Shown: positions 1 through 10,140 of the stretch, piece after piece
How the letters are laid out: each line of letters opens with the position of its first letter
How positions within the stretch are numbered: the first letter of the stretch is position 1
Source of the DNA: Limnoperna fortunei
Lineage: Eukaryota; Mollusca; Bivalvia; Mytilida; Modiolidae
Reading direction: 5' to 3'
NCBI GenBank assembly: GCA_944474755.1
Contig: OX104117.1
Coordinates: 41,185,222-41,249,221 of the forward strand
Length of the DNA: 64,000 nucleotides
Translations under genes and position numbers: made by a program
Notes under the pieces: model-generated
What the model was told of the DNA's origin: nothing
Databases searched by the model: none
Seen by the model: only the letters and a program-made list of their open reading frames with translations

Positions 1-360
1 TAATTTAATCGGGTCTCATTTAGATTTTTCTCATTTTATATTGTAAAAAACTAAGCTGATGCAAGATACTGCGGGAGAATCTATAAACATGGACGTGTAT
101 CAGAGAACTTGATAAAGACCTCAAATGACTGCCTTATAGTTGCATAAATTTGTGCATGTTTTCATATACACGGAAGATTTAGTAGCAATTTTCTTGTGTT
201 CTTAAAAAATCAAAGACGATTCGTCACATTCTATGTTTACTTATGGTATTTTAGCTGTCAGCGCTTCTGGCCGTCATGGAGACCTAATATATTTACCGCT
301 GAATAATGCTGTATATATTTCTGTGCTTGTATGATAATGTAAATGATTTTTATATTTCAG

Positions 361-455
361 GTTGTAAAGTTGGTACAATTTTTATTCCAATGGGAAAGAC
401 GCTAACGATGGACGAATGTGGAAACGAGTGCGCATGCCTTGATGAAAACGGAGAG
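361..455 (+). CDS. VWC-like protein, penultimate exon
   Basis: This 95-nt exon starts with two nucleotides that complete a split codon and ends in phase 0. It encodes most of the cysteine pattern, including CGNECACLDENGE. Reading through the donor quickly meets a stop at 507-509, as expected for an intron. Confidence 0.7.
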
Positions 456-1067
456 GTACATACATTAAATATAGCAATAAGTATTAACAAACCAGTATAC
501 TTTTACTGAGGGGGGGGGGCCTCGGTGGCAAAGTGATTAAGGTAGTTCGTCTACTATTGATCACGTGGTCTTTCAACACTGAGATTGCGGGTTCGATTCT
601 CATTGCAAGCAGGGTGTACTCGACTCCAATCTTAATTGACAAGAATTGTGTGTATGGAATGTCTGTATTTGTTTCTTGTTTTTTTTATTTGGTTTGGGGG
701 GAGATGCAAGGTTAAATACATTTTTGTGGATTAACCTCTTTGTTGACGTCTCCGGTGACTAAATGTCGATTTCCTGTAATTGCAGGCTGTTTGCACGAAG
801 CGTACATGCCTGACAGAAACAGACCAAAAGGAAGCTAAAATGGATTCTTTGCTGAATTATCTGAAGAAACTGGTAAACATCAAACTTCAGGATATAGAGC
901 AAGCACCAGAGACAACGACACCACTGCAAACCAGTGCAAGTGGAAATGTACAGCCCAGAAAATCAACATCAACGGAAATAAACATGGCACGGAAGATTGA
1001 TTTTAATACAGAAACAAGATTCCCATACAGCCCCCAAAGGCTCATATCATTTTATGTTCCAACATAA
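361..1067 (+). CDS. 3' end of a gene for a VWC-like cysteine-rich protein (two last coding exons, partial)
   Basis: Two exons join in phase 0: 361-455 (acceptor TATATTTCAG, donor GAG|GTACAT) and 786-1067 (acceptor CTGTAATTGCAG, stop TAA at 1065-1067). The joined peptide has the pattern C-x2-G-T-I-F-x2-M-G ... C-G-N-E-C-A-C ... C-T-K-R-T-C, which resembles the C-terminal half of a von Willebrand factor type C module (C..C.C...C....C). After the last Cys comes a tail of about 80 residues rich in Thr, Ser, Gln and Lys, with no membrane segment. The protein is probably secreted or extracellular, since VWC modules usually are. Upstream exons lie outside the window, so the full architecture is unknown. 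The 330-bp intron holds a truncated SINE. I am confident of the exons and moderately so of the VWC assignment. Confidence 0.7.
517..648 (+). mobile_element. tRNA-derived SINE, 5' part
   Basis: The sequence starts GGGGCCTCGGTGG and carries a damaged A box (GGCAAAGTGATTAAGG) and a B box GGTTCGATTCTC. It runs to GACAAGAATTG, after which similarity to the other copies stops, so the body and tail are missing. It sits in the intron between the two VWC exons. Confidence 0.75.
786..1067 (+). CDS. VWC-like protein, last exon
   Basis: The exon opens with AVCTKRTC, the last two cysteines of the module, and continues with a helix-prone stretch (MDSLLNYLKKL) and a Thr/Ser-rich tail ending in SFYVPT. The stop is followed within 40 bases by a polyadenylation signal, which supports this being the terminal exon. 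Confidence 0.7.
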   Translation, partial: AVCTKRTCLTETDQKEAKMDSLLNYLKKLVNIKLQDIEQAPETTTPLQTSASGNVQPRKSTSTEINMARKIDFNTETRFPYSPQRLISFYVPT

Positions 1068-1101
1068 TCATGTGACACTTGTATATAATGGTGCACATTC
1101 C

Positions 1102-1107
1102 AATAAA
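1102..1107 (+). promoter_or_regulatory. Polyadenylation signal AATAAA of the VWC-like gene
   Basis: A canonical AATAAA lies 35 bases after the stop codon. A second AATAAA-like motif lies near 1155. The 3' UTR would therefore be short. Confidence 0.6.
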
Positions 1108-1516
1108 ACTGAATTTGATAGACATGTAATATAGTCCCATGCGAGCTTACCGTTAATAAAAGTGCTATGTAATTCGTCATTTTCTACCGTTATTTCTGTT
1201 TTACGACAGTGTGTGCATAACGTTCATTTTTCATTGTGCCCGGGGGGTGCATTAATTAAATCTAGATACACAAATCCTTCCTTGCAAAACAAGAGTAAAT
1301 TAATGTATTTGTCGAGCAACCATCCCGTTGTATAATAAAGCGGAGCAGAGAACACCAACCATACGCCTTACTTTGGTACATTATTCCAGCCCTTAACTTA
1401 CTTTGCATATGGATTCATCCCTTGGGCACATTGTTCTTACCCCGCATTCATTGCCGCATTTATACATTCCTTCAAATGCCGAATATTAGTATTAAAAACT
1501 TCAAGTCTGGAAATTG
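1108..1516. other. Intergenic, nothing recognised
   Basis: AT-rich DNA downstream of the VWC gene. I see no coding exon, RNA gene or structured repeat here. Confidence 0.5.
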
Positions 1517-1624
1517 TTTGTTTGTTAGAATGGTGTTTTACGCCAATGGACGCCATAATATAGCTGAAAAATTGCTAAAAGTACTAATTGTGGCGTTAAA
1601 CACTATTCAAACAAACAAACAAAC
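1517..1624. mobile_element. Two SINE 3' ends in opposite orientation
   Basis: At 1517-1545 there is the reverse complement of the SINE tail (TTTGTTTGTTAGAATGGTGT). It is followed directly at 1550-1624 by a plus-strand tail (TATAGCTGAAAAATTGC ... AAACAAACAAACAAAC). This is either two truncated copies joined head to head or one copy with an internal inversion. Confidence 0.65.
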
Positions 1625-2035
1625 ATTTATCTTGTTTTTATTTGTTTCTTCCTTTGCTCTAACAGATTACATTGCATTCATAGGACAAAACAATGCAACT
1701 TTTTAATTGGCTATTTTTATTTTTAGTTATTCTTGCTGTTGACTATACTAAGCTACTCAAACAAGGGTTTGTTGTACCTAGGTATATGTGATCCATTCAG
1801 AAGTTCTCTGGTCGTCACCACGACTTAATTGATCGTAATGAGAAATAAATCTCTCGAATACGATCGGACATCTTTGCCGAGTCATAGGTGGTCTTTTCTA
1901 TTATTGGATTTGACTTTTTCCTAGATAGGACAATGATTAACTCAACGGGTGCCTAATTAGAGGCAGGCACTTCGAACTTCGAAGCATATAAGTGCACCCA
2001 TGATATATATTGGGTTCGGGTTACTCACTTTCTTG

Positions 2036-2306
2036 GGGCCTGGGTTGTCGAGTGGTTAAGGTAGTTCGTCTACTATTGATCACTTGGTCTGTCAACACTG
2101 AGGTTGCGGGTTCGAGTCTCAATGCGGGCAGGGTGTACTCGACTCTAATCGCAGTTGACAAGGATTGCCATTTTTCCTACCGAAGGTACGGGGTTCTCTC
2201 CGGGTACTCCGGCTTCCCCTCGAATAAAAACTGGACGCCTAAAATAGCTGAAAAATTGCTGGAAGTGGCGTTAAACATCATTCAAACAAAAACAAACAAA
2301 AAACAA
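2036..2306 (+). mobile_element. tRNA-derived SINE, near full length
   Basis: The head has A box TTGTCGAGTGGTTAAGG and B box GGTTCGAGTCTC. The long A-to-B spacing (about 60 nt) suggests a type II tRNA (Leu or Ser) ancestor. The tRNA-unrelated body contains TTGACAAGGATTGCC and ATAGCTGAAAAATTGC. The tail is CATTCAAACAAAAACAAAC. Pol III transcription is inferred from the boxes. Confidence 0.85.
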
Positions 2307-3100
2307 TACTCACTTTCTCTTTCTGTGTTTTTGGTTTTTGTTTCGTTTTGTATATGTTTGTCGGCTATACCCAAATTTGTAATTGTCCCTTGACTTTCGG
2401 CTCTGATGGTTCGGTCGGTTTCCTTGCTGTATTTCTAAAAATAAGGGCACTCTTTATTTATTGGGGTAGGGTTACACACTTTATATTTGTGTTTTTTCTT
2501 GCGTCGCGCGTGTTTGTCTTCCTCCAGGTTTTTTAATGCTGTTTGGTTTTTTATTCTTGCCCAATTTATTTTCTTACCTTTTCTTATACGTGGCGTTATC
2601 TATAATTCTTGGTAGAAGTAGCTGTTTTTACTTAACACAAAACAAAATTAGACCGAATACGAAATATAACGACATTATTTTACGATAATGCTTATCATCA
2701 ATCATTGTTTTAATTAATATGCTGACATGCTCTTTTACAATTTATAGTAAAAAATAATGACAACTAACTAACTTCCTTCAACATTATTATACTGTATCTG
2801 AACAGAATTTTCCGTAACTATATGTATTTGTGACATAACTTAATTCCTTAGACGATCATTTTTTATGCACAAGATTGAAAAACAGGCAGATTTATGTTAT
2901 AAAATAGTGCATGCGTTTCAGGGAAAAATCTAAACTTTGTAGAATACCTTATATAATATATAACTTTAATGATAGAAATAATATAATTTCAGTAATTTTA
3001 AAGAAACCCTGAGTCTGGCACATTCTAGTTTAAAATACATTGACAGAGAAGTTTACTTTAGTGTGGAAGAAGCATGACGATACCAAGAGAAAAAGTCGAT
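2307..3100. other. Intergenic, nothing recognised
   Basis: T-rich then AT-rich DNA with short chance ORFs only. I see no splice-consistent exon and no clear repeat structure. Confidence 0.4.
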
Positions 3101-3101
3101 A

Positions 3102-3196
3102 ATTACTACGCGATAGTTTCGCATTATTACGCGATAGCTTCGCGTTATTACGCGATAGTTTCGCGTTATTACGCGACAGCTTCGCGTTATTACGCG
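3102..3196. repeat. 21-bp GC-rich minisatellite
   Basis: About 4.5 copies of the unit TTATTACGCGATAGTTTCGCG start near 3103, 3124, 3145, 3166 and 3187, with alternating T/C at one position (ATAGTTT versus ATAGCTT or ACAGCTT). Each unit contains CGCGA...TCGCG and could form a short hairpin. It is CpG-rich within strongly AT-rich surroundings. Confidence 0.85.
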
Positions 3197-4560
3197 AAAA
3201 AAATTTTGTTTAGTCTACCAAATGAGCCTAATGGGCTTTCGTAGCCGAGAAATAAAATGCCCCCATAGCAGAAAAATTGTAACCAAAACAATCTTTAGGG
3301 TGCTAGATTTTTAAGAAATGTTTAATTCGCGAATTTGTATTGTTTTGAAAATGTGTTCAATTGCTGTACAAAAATTATAAACAAACTAATACATGTAAGG
3401 AATTGCAAGTCTACCAATTTACAAAGAACAAACGAACATATTTTGGGCGGATATCCCCTTCCATAAGATACTACTCTTCCATTTTCTTTACACATTATAA
3501 AAATATTTTCTGTGACATATTTTTTAAAAACAAAATATCTTATTATGTAATTCTGAATGTTATTCTTCATAAAAGTAATAGTTTACTATGACATTTATAT
3601 ATACAATTTATATGTATAGTATTTGATTGGACAGTTTATGCGCTGGAGGGAATTTGTGTAACATAATAATCGTGTCATAACATAACCATATATCAGTAAT
3701 CTATTTAGATATTTGTCATACAATGTATTTTGTATCGACATAAATATAAATATAACCTCATCTTTCATAAAAAGTGTTTTATAACATAATTTTGTTTGCT
3801 TCTATATCAAAAAAAATTAATAGGATAAACAAGTTATATCTGGTTTTTTTCGTATTTTACATGTACAAGCAATGCACTTATTTAAAAACAAACTGTAGGA
3901 GACAATCAAACAATTATGACTTGGAGATGAAAGATGCAAAATATATTCAAATAAAACCATTGATATAAAGACTATATTGAACGCGGTCTCTGAACAGTAG
4001 TGCGGAACTTTTTAATTCATTATAATGAACGAAACCCTAAACCACACAAATATAAAAAACCGAATTCTTTTCTATGAAGCTTCAAACCACAGTATAAACT
4101 GAATACTACACATAACAGACATATTATTTTATAGTAACGTTTATCATCAATCTTGTTTCATATTAATAATATCTGACACACGGACATGGAAAACAGACTC
4201 CTTTCCTCAAATATAATAGGATGGAAAAAATATTTGTGAATATCTCCATCTATTTCTCTATAATTACAACAATTATTCAGTTATGCAATGATGACGCCGA
4301 ACATATATTTATAGTTATATTACATTAAAATATAATAGTTTTTCATATGCCATACTGGTTGATGGAATATACACAGAAGAACTGCAAGCGTTTGATTTTA
4401 TATTGATTATACGATGATTATTGGATATCGTTCACTGACTAGTGGTATATGGAATCCATCCATTTTATTTAACAAACCAACTCACATAGTGCAGTAATGG
4501 AAGCGGGAGGTTTGGTATGCCATAAAAAGCCTGGTTTATCCACCATTTCTTTTGAAATTC
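3197..4560. other. Intergenic, nothing recognised
   Basis: AT-rich DNA with no convincing coding exon or ordered repeat. Confidence 0.4.
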
Positions 4561-4578
4561 TGTACCAAGTTAGGACCA

Positions 4579-4735
4579 TTATTGTAGTTTCTGTATATTT
4601 GGTGTTGGTTCTGGAGTTTGCCTTTTTCTCAGACTGTCTTTTTTAACAGTTTCCTCGGTGTTCGGAATGTTGTTATTACCTTCATTTATATGAATTAAAG
4701 CTGTTTCAGAGGGATTCATCGGTGTATGAAGCTGC
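4579..4735 (-). pseudogene. Possible orphan 3' exon or gene fragment
   Basis: On the minus strand a frame preceded by CTGGTGACAG|G reads LHTPMNPSETALIHINEG and continues with an acidic then basic stretch (SLRKRQTPEPTPNIQKLQ) to a TAA stop at 4579-4581. The composition looks coding and the upstream sequence resembles a splice acceptor. No partner exon was found and the family is not recognised. It may be a fragment carried by a repeat or a chance ORF. Confidence 0.25.
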
Positions 4736-4764
4736 CCCCCCCCTGTCACCAGGAAGTGAAGCAT

Positions 4765-6299
4765 ACAATGGAGTGCTTTAAGTAACTAAAGGATGACCCT
4801 CTTAAAAGTAACAATTCGAAATGTTAGTGATCGAAAGTTTTACATACACTTGTATCTGAGAATTCACAGATAAACAGTTTTATGTATAGCTACCCGTTGT
4901 AACCCTAACAATTTTTCAGACAAAATCAAAAATTTTACAGTACCGGCATATTTTAATTGAACAAAAAGGAGTCAAGAGTCTAGGGGCTCAGACAAAAAAC
5001 TATTACTTAACTTCTGGCACATGCTTAGTTGGGTTTTTATCAAAAGGGATCGTGACGTCGGTTTTCTAACTCATTTTAGTTGTTTGATTGGTTAATACAA
5101 AGCACCCATATTTTTTTCAGCTGCATGTTTTGTATATCTAGAAGACGTAGCTGCCTTCCATGACTGCAAGCAATTTACGGGCTCTGAAATATATTTTATT
5201 TTGCAAAAGTTGTGGTCACTATAACCTGTTGTATAAACAACCGAGAATGAACTTTCTTAACAACTTTGACTGTTTAGCATTTAACCGAATAAAAGTTGCA
5301 TATACTTATTCCATCTTTGTTCAAATACTACTAGTAATATAACGGAAACCCATGATGTCACATAGGTGATTGCGTTACATGTATATTGAAGTTAAGGAAA
5401 GCCTTTTAAAATTAATAAAAGTATTAATTCTAAAAAAAAAAATTGAAGACTTTTGCAATGTTGGAGTGAACAATTTAATAATAGTACTTGGCAGGAATGG
5501 AAATGATCCATTCACACGCTTTGGACGTAGAATATCATTGCATAAAAATACGTTACGAGTTGCAAGATCGTTTTGGGAGTAAAAAAAAAATGTAACTGAA
5601 CTATATCGTTTCCATTATTCACGCAAAGTACCTATATCATATATAGGTATCAAACTAAGATATTCACTGCTTAGCCATGTTCCTTTTTTTCTTTATTTAA
5701 CTTACATTATATTGTATTTAACATTTAACAAATTGTCAGATTTTAGTCTGAGACTAGTATAAAATGTTGTGACGTATTACATTTATTCAATAAAATATTG
5801 TTACACTAAAGTACATTATTAAATATAAGCCTTGAAGTTATTCATTAAGGAAAAAATTGTCGTTTTCCTTAATTTTATATTTCAAAATATTTTATTTTGT
5901 TTAAGTTGTGTCGTCACTTACCATACAATGACCGTTATATAATTGTTTAGTATTTAACACAGAGAAAGTCGCATTTACTCACTAACGTCTATTCCCTCGT
6001 TATAAATCAAAGAAATAAGGTGAGCTTTTGTGAGCAATCGATTTATTTAATCAACTTTTTTCAATTTATTCGTAGAAACGAGATCTAAAGTTGTATTCAC
6101 TTTTTACTTACGTTTATTTGTTAATTGCAAATACTGAGTGAATTCAAAAGGGCGATTCCATCTGTGTTCAAAACTACTCAAAATATAACGGGAACGAAAG
6201 TCAAATAGGAGATTCCATTACAAAACTGCAGGAATTGGAATAATCTAACGGCGTGTTTTGTGGACTAAGAATATCCTTAAGTAAAAGGTGTTTTGTAAA
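4765..6299. other. Intergenic, with one member of a diverged repeat pair
   Basis: The part 4958-5160 (CTTCTGGCACATGCTTA ... CAAAGCACCCAT ... CTAGA ... GCAATTTACGG) is a diverged relative of 9890-10135. Another shared stretch is TTGAAGTTATTCATTAAGGA (5832 and 9841). These look like two old copies of one dispersed element. Nothing else is recognised. Confidence 0.4.
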
Positions 6300-6370
6300 T
6301 ACTCACTCAAAAAAGAAACGCAACATCGGATAAATTTTTTTAAAATCATTTTATTTTGCAGACAAATAAT

Positions 6371-6924
6371 TATAGATTATTAACGTTTTTTGAAACGAGA
6401 TGCATTTTCTCGTCGTATCTCATCGAAGGGCGACAGCCCTGAGATGAGATGGCGAGAAAGTGCATCGAGTTTCAAAAAAAGTAAATAATCTGTTTATCGC
6501 TGTTTTGTAACATTGTGACGTCACAGTGTTTACATAACGACGTCTTGACAACGAGCTGAGATGGGCCCATCCCACGCTAGTAGAGTGAGATGGAATAATA
6601 TCGCACATAAAGATCCAAGGAAAATACTGCAAAATAGCGATAACTTATTATTATCGCTATTTTGCAGTATTTTCTTTTGATCTTTGTGTGCGATATTATT
6701 CCATCTCACTCTACTAACTTGAGATGGGCCCATCTCAGCTCGCTGTCAAGACGTCGTTAAGTAAACACTGTGACGTCACAATGTTACAAAACAGCGATAA
6801 ACAGATTATTTACGTTTTTTGAAACTCGATGCACTTTCTCGCCATCTCATCTCAGGGCTGTCGCCCTTCGATGAGATATGGACGAGAAAACGCATCTCGT
6901 TTCAAAAAACGTAAATAACCTATA
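6371..6924. repeat. 554-bp near-perfect palindrome (fold-back element)
   Basis: The sequence from 6371 reads almost the same as the reverse complement from 6924, with the centre at about 6647-6648 and almost no spacer. Arms are about 270 bp and differ at a modest number of positions by eye. Each arm also contains its own smaller inverted repeat (ACGTTTTTTGAAACGAGATG at 6382 facing its complement near 6460-6482), so the element is a palindrome made of hairpins. There is no coding capacity. It is probably a fold-back or MITE-type insertion inside the Tc1-like element. Confidence 0.85.
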
Positions 6925-7177
6925 AATATTCAAATATATTTATATATACACAACATCATAATTACACCTTAATTAACGGTTAAAGCATTTAAGTTCATCC
7001 ACCCGTGAACGACGGTGGTCGAAATCTGAAACACTCTATGAATTACGCATTGCTAAAAACAGGGTCGACTTTCACGTGCAAATCATGGGTATTTTTTAAC
7101 TCAGACAATCGGTATAAAATCACGCTATTTCTTTTCTTGACTGCATTAGTAAAATAACATTCTGCTGAGGTGACGCT

Positions 7178-8110
7178 ATGCCAAGGTTAGATATTGCTAC
7201 CCGAAATATCGCTATCGGTCGAATCGAGGCCGGGGAATCACATAATGTTGTTGCCAGAACGCACAATGTTCATCGTAGAACAATTTCACGCCTTTGGAGA
7301 CGCTACCAGCAGCTTGGTACTACGACAGACCGACTACGTTCAGGGCGTTTGCGTGTTTCAACTCGGGCGCGTGATCGTTACATTAGATTATTCCATCTGC
7401 TGAACAGGACTTTTGCTGCAACAGAAACAGCTGTAAACGTCCCAGGGTTGCGCCGTATATCACCACAGACAATACGCAATCTGTTACGCTCTCGTGGATT
7501 GTGGGCAAAAAGACCTTACGTCGGAGCAACACTAAGACGCCAACACCGCCGAGCAAGTGTTAGATGGTGTACTACCGTTCGTGTATATAGAATTTACAGA
7601 ACTGGAGAAGAGTGTTGTTCAGCTTGAAAAGGGAGATGGTCGCATACGAGTGCAAAGGCGCGAAATGAACGTTTTGCGCAAAACTGTGTTGTAGAAAGAG
7701 ACAATTTTGGCGGAGGCAGTGTTATGATGTTGGCCGCTATCTCTTACGCCAGGAACACACAGCTGATACATATCAAAGGGCAATCTTAACGCTGTTAGGT
7801 ATAGAGACGAAATTATACTGCCGCATTTAATGCCCGTAATTGACATTCAAAGAGAAATTCTTCAACACGAAAATCCCGACCACATACAGCAATTGTAACG
7901 GTAGATTTTTTTAGAGCAACAGAATGTCAATGTGATCCGTGGCCCATCACGATCTCCGGATCTTACCCCAATTGAACATCTGTGGGATGAACTGGATCGG
8001 CGCGTGCGCCAACGACAACCACCACCGCGAAATCTGCAACAATTATTTGTATGAGTGGCAAAGGATACCGCCTGTTCGTACTCAACGTTTAATTGAATCC
8101 ATGTCAAGAA
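7178..8110 (+). pseudogene. Tc1-like transposase, degenerate
   Basis: The first frame (7178-7627) begins MPRLDIATRN and encodes the paired-type helix-turn-helix DNA-binding part (EAGESHNVVARTHNVHRRTI ... RLWRRYQQLG). Frame changes follow. GDGRIRVQRR appears in another frame, and after further shifts comes SPDLTPIEHLWDELDRRV near 7947-8010, the conserved end of the DDE domain that carries the last catalytic Glu. The first catalytic region reads FTELEKS instead of the expected FTDES. The second reads QHENP where DN is usual. With several frameshifts and stops and the altered acidic residues, no active enzyme can be made. Family assignment is firm. Confidence 0.9.
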
Positions 8111-8404
8111 GAGTAAGGGCTATATGAAACAAGCAATGGCGGGCACAACAGATACTGACATTTTTGCGTGCTTTATTGTTAATATGCGACAAAATGTTAT
8201 ATTCCATTGTAAAAGAACTCATGAACAAGAAGTATACTAACTAATTTTTACATTGCTGTATCAATTATTTATATGATACATGGTTAAAATAATATATGAA
8301 GTAAAATTCCCATTTTTTGTATGTTGCGTTTCTTTTTTGTGTGAGTATATATCTTTATTCTCTCAAACGACAGTACAGAGAAACAAAAAGTAAGAACATA
8401 TAAA

Positions 8405-8430
8405 CACGCGCGCACACACACACACACACA
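8405..8430. repeat. (CA)n microsatellite
   Basis: A short run of alternating CA/CG dinucleotides lies within the 3' region of the LINE remnant. Confidence 0.8.
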
Positions 8431-8575
8431 AATACGGTAATATACTAACTAAAAAGAAACTTAAAACTTAAAACAAATGATCAAACTCAACCAGGGGTAG
8501 CCAAGGATTTGTTAATTCTATTAACTTGACAAGCGTAATCAATTTTGATCTATTGTGACTATTCATAAGATCTGT

Positions 8576-9040
8576 CATCCTCACAAGTCAGGGTTTCTAT
8601 GTCCACTGTAAGTGTCCACTAAACCCTGACAAACTTAGCTAGGAAATTCCCGGGCTAGAAGTCACTATTTTGATTTTCGCTACATCATACCTTAATGTAG
8701 ACAATCAAAAGCTCGCTTTCATTCACGACTTTGTTAGGGGATATCCCGATGTCGATTGTAAATAAACCAAACGAATGTGTTGCATAGACCATGTGAAAAT
8801 CAGTGTATTTTGTAGAGTAGTGTTAATAGTTTGTTATTACCGCGTTATTTATTAGTTGCGTTACGTTTTCTTCCCACTCAAGAATGAGTAAGAATGACTA
8901 CTGCCAAACACTTGCTTCTTTCAAGCAATTTCATTAGTTGATATTTTGAAGGTTTGGCGTCATATGAAAATCTTCTAGCACGGGAATTTCCTAGCTAAGT
9001 TTGTCAGGGTTTCGTGGAGAAACCCTGACTTGAGAGGATG
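8576..9040. mobile_element. 465-bp MITE with 9-bp target site duplication
   Basis: The ends match as inverted repeats: CATCCTCWCAAGTCAGGG, a short hairpin loop, then AAACCCTGACAAACTTAGCT and AGGAAATTCCCG. Terminal repeats total about 70-85 bp, and the left copy has a longer loop. The element is bracketed by a perfect direct repeat AAGATCTGT (8567-8575 and 9041-9049). No transposase is encoded. A 9-bp duplication fits Mutator-like elements (9-11 bp) and is also possible for Merlin-type (8-9 bp). It sits inside the LINE remnant, so it inserted after the LINE. Confidence 0.85.
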
Positions 9041-9840
9041 AAGATCTGTAAGTTTTATCACATTTGGTCCTCTATAATAATAATAAGGAATCAACTTTTT
9101 ACGACTGTCTAAAAAAACAGACAAGTATATTATGTCATTCATCACCTATATCGTTTTGTCCACAAATATTACAGATGCGATTATTTCTTGTTACGTTTGA
9201 CCATCTACCTATATAAGAGCGATTTTAGAGTCCTTGTCAGCCAGTAATTTAGACCAAAATGATATAACCCTAACTTTAATATCAATATGTAACGGAAAGC
9301 GCCCTAGTTCACCATAAATCATACAAGACGGGGTCGATGCTTTCATTTGTAATAACAATGGCAGAATTTGAGGTGAAGATTTTCAACCATGTCGAGGTTC
9401 CCAAATACCAATACTTCGGAGCCATACAGTAAAACTGGTTTCACCATTTCGTCAAAAGGGTGAAGTTGACATGTTATGGATAAATTATGTGATCTTCCTA
9501 GTTTTAATACTTAATACAATGCTTTTTCTACGTTAAATGAACTATATCTTGACAATGCAACACCAAAAATTAAATTCTTTAAGTATTTCTAGTTCATGGC
9601 TATTGAGATTTTTCCTTTACAAAATGTCATACTCCTAAGTCTTATCAATATTAAACCTAAGCTTCCAACTGTTGAAGTAATCTGAAAAGGATCTAAATGA
9701 CTTTGCATATTATTTTCATCTTCTGCCAACAAAACAGTATCATCGGCATATAACAACGAGTAACCCGTTTGCAAGACATGATTGGTAATCTTAAATTTTC
9801 ATTATTCACGCAAACGCTTTTTAATCGTTAAACACATGCC

Positions 9841-10140
9841 TTGAAGTTATTCATTAAGGAATCCATTGCCGTTTTCATTATTTTTAATTGCCGTAAATTT
9901 AATTGCACATAGGAAGGTGTAAGGAGGAGGTAATGAAAAAATAAACCAATTCACTTCATCTTCTGGCACAAGCTTACTTATTATTTTTTTTTTTCAAAAG
10001 AGAAGAGGTTAGTTTTTTTTATTGATTTTAGTTTTTAGATTTGTTAGTTCAAAGCACCCATTTTTCTATGTTTCCCCTTTTTGTTAGATCTAGAGGAGGC
10101 AGGTGTCTCCCTTGACCACATACAATTTACGGCCCTGTAT
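9841..10140. repeat. Diverged copy of a dispersed element (partner at 4958-5160)
   Basis: Shared landmarks in the same order are GGAGG/GGAG, CTTCTGGCACAAGCTTA, CAAAGCACCCAT, TCTAGA and CAATTTACGG. Similarity is patchy, so this is an old repeat. No ends were found. Confidence 0.4.

Larger units (their letters stand above)
6302..8345 (+). mobile_element. Tc1/mariner-like DNA transposon, inactive
   Basis: The terminal inverted repeats begin CTCACWCAAAAAAGAAACGC and match for about 25 bp with one mismatch. They lie at 6302-6326 and 8321-8345. Both ends are flanked by TA (6300-6301 and 8346-8347), the usual target duplication of this superfamily. The interior holds a degenerate transposase at 7178-8110 on the plus strand. 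A large palindrome (6371-6924) occupies the space between the left end and the transposase and is probably a later insertion. Total length is 2044 bp. Without the palindrome it would be about 1.5 kb, which suits a Tc1-like element. Confidence 0.9.
8348..9790 (-). pseudogene. Non-LTR retrotransposon (LINE) reverse transcriptase, 3' remnant
   Basis: Minus-strand fragments in successive frames give, in order: YADDTVLLAED (RT active-site motif, 9739-9750), a long stretch with EMVKPVLLYGSEVLVFGN and ASTPSCMIYGELGRFPLHID (about 9460-9245), FWSKLLADKD, then CNICGQNDIGDE (9130-9175, probably the zinc-knuckle-like end). After the MITE at 8576-9040, LMNSHNRSKLITLVKLIE continues (8505-8566). The 3' end reads TGAGAGAATAAAGATATA, just where the Tc1-like element begins. 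Multiple stops and frameshifts make it non-functional. It is a LINE type common in mollusc genomes, but the clade is not determined. Confidence 0.8.

Noticed and set aside
6420..6733. Minus-strand ORFs of 67-70 codons in the palindrome
   Set aside because: They lie in the two arms of an inverted repeat and are by-products of it. No protein family is recognised.
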